From positions 29,559 through 93,558 of the forward strand of contig NZXG01000031.1 in the NCBI GenBank assembly GCA_002701845.1: a DNA stretch of 64,000 nt. The letters are read 5' to 3'. Origin of the DNA: Pseudomonadales bacterium (lineage in GTDB: Bacteria; Pseudomonadota; Gammaproteobacteria; Pseudomonadales; Ketobacteraceae). Under the pieces are notes generated by a model that worked only from the letters and a program-made list of their open reading frames with translations, did no database searches and had not been told where the DNA came from. Shown here piece by piece: positions 61,463 through 64,000 of the stretch. Every line of letters begins with the position of its first letter. Position 1 is the stretch's first letter. Position numbers and translations under genes: made by a program.

Positions 61463-63025
61463 ATGAGATCCAAGAGGTTATCAATGCGTAAAATCAAAGA
61501 CGTGCTACGCCTGCATTACGAGTCCGGTCTGAGCCGCCGCGGTGTCGCTCAGGCCCTCAATATCAGCTACGGCAGTACCGTGAATTACCTGAACCGCGCC
61601 CAGCAGGCCGGGATTAGTTGGCCACTTCCTGATGATCTGGATGAACGGGCCCTGGGGCGGCTGCTGTTCCCCAGCCAGCCACTGACCGGGCAGCGCCGCT
61701 TTACCGAGCCAGACTATGGGGCGATTCATCAAGAACTGAAACGTAAAGGCATGACCAAGCAGCTGCTGTGGCAGGAATACCGGCAACAGCACCCGGACGA
61801 TGGCTACAGCTATGCCCAGTTCTGCCACCGATATCAGGAATGGCTCGGCAAACAACAGCGCAGCATGCGCCAGCTGCATCGTGCCGCTGAAAAACTGTTT
61901 GTGGATTACTGTGGCCTTACCCTGCCGGTAGTGAATCCTGATACCGGTGAGGTGCGTCCTGCTCAGGTGTTTGTGGCCGTATTGGGGGCATCCAATTACA
62001 CCTTTGCCTGTGCCCACTGGACCCAGAGCCAGGCCGACTGGCTCAATGCCCATGTGCAGGCCTTCGAGTTCTTCGGTGGCGTACCGGAGCTGGTGGTGCC
62101 GGACAACTTAAAAAGCGGCGTCAGCAAAGCCCATCGCTATGAGCCGGACATCAATCCCGCCTATCAGCAACTGGCGGCTCACTATGGTGTGGCGGTAGTA
62201 CCGGCGCGGCCCTACAAACCCAAGGATAAAGCCAAAGCCGAAGTGGCCGTACAGATCGTCGAGCGCTGGATCATGGCACGGCTGCGCCATCAAACGTTCT
62301 TTACGCTGGCCAGTCTGAATCAGGCCATTCGCGTCCTGCTGGATGACCTGAACCAGCGCCCCTTCAAGCGGTTGCCGGGTACGCGTTGCAGTCAGTTCGA
62401 GCAGCTGGATCAGCCGGCCTTGCGACCCTTACCCGCTCATCCCTACCAGTACGCCGACATCAAACAGGCCCGCGTGCATATTGACTACCACATCGAATAC
62501 GACAAGCACTACTACTCGGTGCCACACCACCTGGTAAAAGAGAAAGTGGAGGTGCAGGCCACCGCGACAACGGTGGCTATCTACCGCCATGGGCAACGGG
62601 TCGTCTGCCATCCGCGCAGTTATCGCCAGGGCGCCCACAGCACCTGTGCCGAACACATGCCCCATCACCACCGCGCCATGAGTGAGTGGACGCCTGAGCG
62701 CTTCCTTAACTGGGCAGGTGATATTGGCGAGGCCACCCGGGCCGTGGTCGATCAGATCCTTCAGGAGAAGTGCCACAAAGAGCAAAGCTACCGTCGTGTG
62801 CTGGCGCTGCTCAGTAACGCCAAAAAATACGGGCGGGAGCGACTGAACAACGCCTGCCGGAGAGCACTGATGATCAACTCACCCACTCGCAGTAGCGTGG
62901 AATCCATCCTCAAGCAAGGGCTGGATCAAGTGCCCCTGGAGCAGGGCCACACCGATGCTGTGCAAGAAGAGCAGTTAAGCCTGGATTACCACGAAAACCT
63001 GCGCGGCGAAACCTACTACCACTAA
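61463..63025 (+). CDS. istA: IS21-family transposase IstA
   Basis: A 520-residue transposase. The N terminus MRSKRLSMRKIKDVLRLHYE and ALNISYGSTVNYLNRA make the HTH. The DDE catalytic residues are in EKLFVDYCGLTLP (Asp), LVVPDNLKSGV (Asp) and KAKAEVAVQIVERWI (Glu). The C-terminal part has the family Y-S-V-P-H-H-L-V. I start at ATG 61463, because related proteins begin M-x-x-K-R-L-S-M-R-K-I; ATG 61484 is also possible with AAGAGG upstream. Intact, so the element is likely active. Confidence 0.93.
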   Translation: MRSKRLSMRKIKDVLRLHYESGLSRRGVAQALNISYGSTVNYLNRAQQAGISWPLPDDLDERALGRLLFPSQPLTGQRRFTEPDYGAIHQELKRKGMTKQLLWQEYRQQHPDDGYSYAQFCHRYQEWLGKQQRSMRQLHRAAEKLFVDYCGLTLPVVNPDTGEVRPAQVFVAVLGASNYTFACAHWTQSQADWLNAHVQAFEFFGGVPELVVPDNLKSGVSKAHRYEPDINPAYQQLAAHYGVAVVPARPYKPKDKAKAEVAVQIVERWIMARLRHQTFFTLASLNQAIRVLLDDLNQRPFKRLPGTRCSQFEQLDQPALRPLPAHPYQYADIKQARVHIDYHIEYDKHYYSVPHHLVKEKVEVQATATTVAIYRHGQRVVCHPRSYRQGAHSTCAEHMPHHHRAMSEWTPERFLNWAGDIGEATRAVVDQILQEKCHKEQSYRRVLALLSNAKKYGRERLNNACRRALMINSPTRSSVESILKQGLDQVPLEQGHTDAVQEEQLSLDYHENLRGETYYH

Positions 63026-63048
63026 CACCCACCCTAAGGAGCAATACC

Positions 63049-63801
63049 ATGATGAACAACCAAACCCTGCAAGCACTGCGGACACTCAAGCTCACCGGCA
63101 TGGCCGACGGCCTGGAGCAACAGCTATCGCAACCCGGCACCCACGAAGAGTTGGGGTTCGAGGAGCGCCTGGCCCTACTGGTCGACCGGGAAACCTGCCA
63201 CCGGGACAACAACAAGATCAGCCGGCTGCTCAAGGCGGCCAAGCTCAAGCTTCAGGCCTATCCGGAAGATATCGATTACCGTCACCCGCGTGGGCTGATC
63301 AAAGGCCAGTTCGCCGACCTGCTCAGTAGCCAATGGATACACCAGCATCATAACGTGCTGATCACAGGGCCCACCGGCTGCGGCAAGACCTATCTTGGCT
63401 GTGTGCTGGCCACGCAGGCGTGCCGCCATGGTTTATCGGTGCGTTACTTCCGCACCTCGCGCTTGCTGGAAAGCCTCAGTATCGCTCACGGCGATGGACG
63501 CTTCCCCAAGCTGATTCAGCAACTGGCAAAGACGGACCTGCTGGTGTTGGACGACTGGGGGCTGGAAAAAATGACACTCAGCCAGCGCAACGATCTGCTG
63601 GAGATCATGGAAGACCGCCATGGCCTGAAATCCACCCTAATCACCAGCCAGTTACCCATCACGCAATGGCACAAGGCCATCGGCGATGCCACGTTGGCTG
63701 ACGCCATTCTGGACCGACTGCTGCATAACAGCCACAAGCTCAAACTGAAAGGAGAATCAATGAGAAAAACATTGAGTGAATCTGCTGCACTTGATCAGTA
63801 A
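63049..63801 (+). CDS. istB: IS21-family ATPase helper IstB
   Basis: A 250-residue AAA+ protein that helps IstA in target selection. Walker A is GPTGCGKT, Walker B LLVLDDWGLEKM, followed by LITSQLPITQWH and ILDRLLHNSHKL. The start follows istA by 23 bp with TAAGGAG. Full length and intact. Confidence 0.95.
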   Translation: MMNNQTLQALRTLKLTGMADGLEQQLSQPGTHEELGFEERLALLVDRETCHRDNNKISRLLKAAKLKLQAYPEDIDYRHPRGLIKGQFADLLSSQWIHQHHNVLITGPTGCGKTYLGCVLATQACRHGLSVRYFRTSRLLESLSIAHGDGRFPKLIQQLAKTDLLVLDDWGLEKMTLSQRNDLLEIMEDRHGLKSTLITSQLPITQWHKAIGDATLADAILDRLLHNSHKLKLKGESMRKTLSESAALDQ

Positions 63802-63887
63802 GGTTGCTAATATCCGACCCAATGCATTACGTGGTTGAGGTGATCAAATACTTCCAGAATGACTGATCAAGTTCGCCGGAATATGCA

Positions 63888-63967
63888 ACATGAAAGGAAA
63901 CAGGGACCAGTATCTATTTTGGGCCAACTATGAAAGTGTCGTAGTCAAGGAAATAAAAGGAATCTGA
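63888..63967 (+). pseudogene. Possible 3' remnant of a gene cut by the IS21 element
   Basis: Right after the IS21 right end, a plus-strand frame reads NRDQYLFWANYESVVVKEIK and ends at TGA 63965-63967. It has no ribosome site and the only ATG (63890) is at the IS junction, so it looks like the C-terminal end of a gene whose body was lost. The frame is short, so this is weak evidence. Confidence 0.35.
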
Positions 63968-63969
63968 CA

Positions 63970-64000
63970 GTGCTTCGATACTTTTTGTTATTAATTTTAA
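63970..64000 (+). CDS. Possible start of a gene running off the right edge
   Basis: GTG 63970 is preceded by AAAGGAATCTGACA and encodes VLRYFLLLIL before the window ends. This looks like the start of a signal peptide or membrane segment. Only 10 codons are visible, so the product cannot be named. Confidence 0.3.
   Translation, partial: MLRYFLLLIL

Larger units (their letters stand above)
61233..63887 (+). mobile_element. Complete IS21-family insertion sequence
   Basis: A 2655-bp element bounded by 13-bp perfect inverted repeats TGCATATTCCGGC (61233-61245) and its complement at 63875-63887. It carries istA and istB. Left end holds an array of 17-bp TTGATCAnnnATTCTGG-type sites (61251, 61274, 61297, 61320, plus inverted at 61341 and 61361); the right end has one clear inverted copy (63854-63870). 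These are transposase-binding sites typical of IS21. No target-site duplication is visible: left flank ..CTTGTGG, right flank ACATGA... This suggests adjacent deletion or rearrangement after insertion. Confidence 0.9.

Noticed and set aside
1..64000. Search by eye for tRNA or rRNA genes
   Set aside because: No tRNA-like T-loop plus acceptor pattern and no rRNA segments were noticed; a tRNAscan or Infernal run would settle this.

Overview
The window looks like the chromosome of a GC-rich, Gram-negative bacterium, most likely a gammaproteobacterium of a marine or hydrocarbon-associated lineage. Evidence is the type VI secretion genes, several lipoproteins with lipoboxes, an outer-membrane barrel, 7TM-DISM and HAMP/MCP sensors, and strong GC bias at third codon positions. 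I cannot name the genus. Most of the window is 60+% GC by eye. The exception is about 58.93-61.23 kb, which is clearly AT-rich and probably acquired.

Region 1 (1-4011, minus strand) is the end of a type VI secretion operon reading tagH, tssJ, tssK, tssL, with tssL running off the left edge. It is followed by an unassigned plus-strand gene (4321-5169) and a minus-strand lipoprotein with a possible caspase-like core (5231-6889).

Region 2 (7418-45405, plus strand) is one long, tightly packed run of about 22 genes for a phage-tail-like contractile injection system of the extracellular (eCIS/Afp/Pvc) lineage. It has a DUF4255/Pvc16-type protein, a canonical sheath and tube followed by a divergent second sheath and tube, a CIS adaptor, a tiny DUF5908-like protein, a gpD-type hub, a gpV-type spike, gp25, a gpJ wedge, a gpI-type tail protein, three paralogues sharing an N-terminal domain, an AAA+ ATPase and two unknown proteins. 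One baseplate-region protein ends in a hydrophobic membrane-like segment. The run ends with a 3243-residue protein carrying a PD-(D/E)XK-like motif near its C terminus, a small SH3/KOW-like protein, and a KptA/Tpt1-type RNA 2'-phosphotransferase. No tail fibre or standard tape-measure gene is recognisable. The leader before this run holds a terminator-like hairpin and a perfect 14-bp inverted repeat.

Region 3 (45406-45987) is a gene-free stretch on the plus strand that looks like an orphan HEARO/omega RNA, the guide RNA of IscB/IsrB elements, without any nuclease gene beside it.

Region 4 (45988-57638) is ordinary chromosome. It has a DUF3336-patatin lipase, a haem-motif chemoreceptor, a small secreted protein, a PRC-barrel protein, an ArsP/UPF0718-type permease, a three-gene zinc-handling operon (beta-propeller metallochaperone-like lipoprotein, His-rich barrel, zinc-binding ABC substrate protein) with a Zur-like palindrome upstream, and a 7TM-DISM diguanylate cyclase.

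Region 5 (57622-63887) shows decay and mobile DNA. A SnoaL-like gene has an in-frame stop and the adjoining SDR gene has a one-base frameshift; both lie downstream of three near-identical palindromes. Then comes an AT-rich pair, an FCP1-like HAD phosphatase and a DEAD helicase resembling the helicase part of TOTE conflict proteins. The helicase is truncated by a complete IS21-family element (istA, istB) whose left end supplies the first ten codons of the remaining reading frame. The last ~110 bases hold the fragment of another locus.
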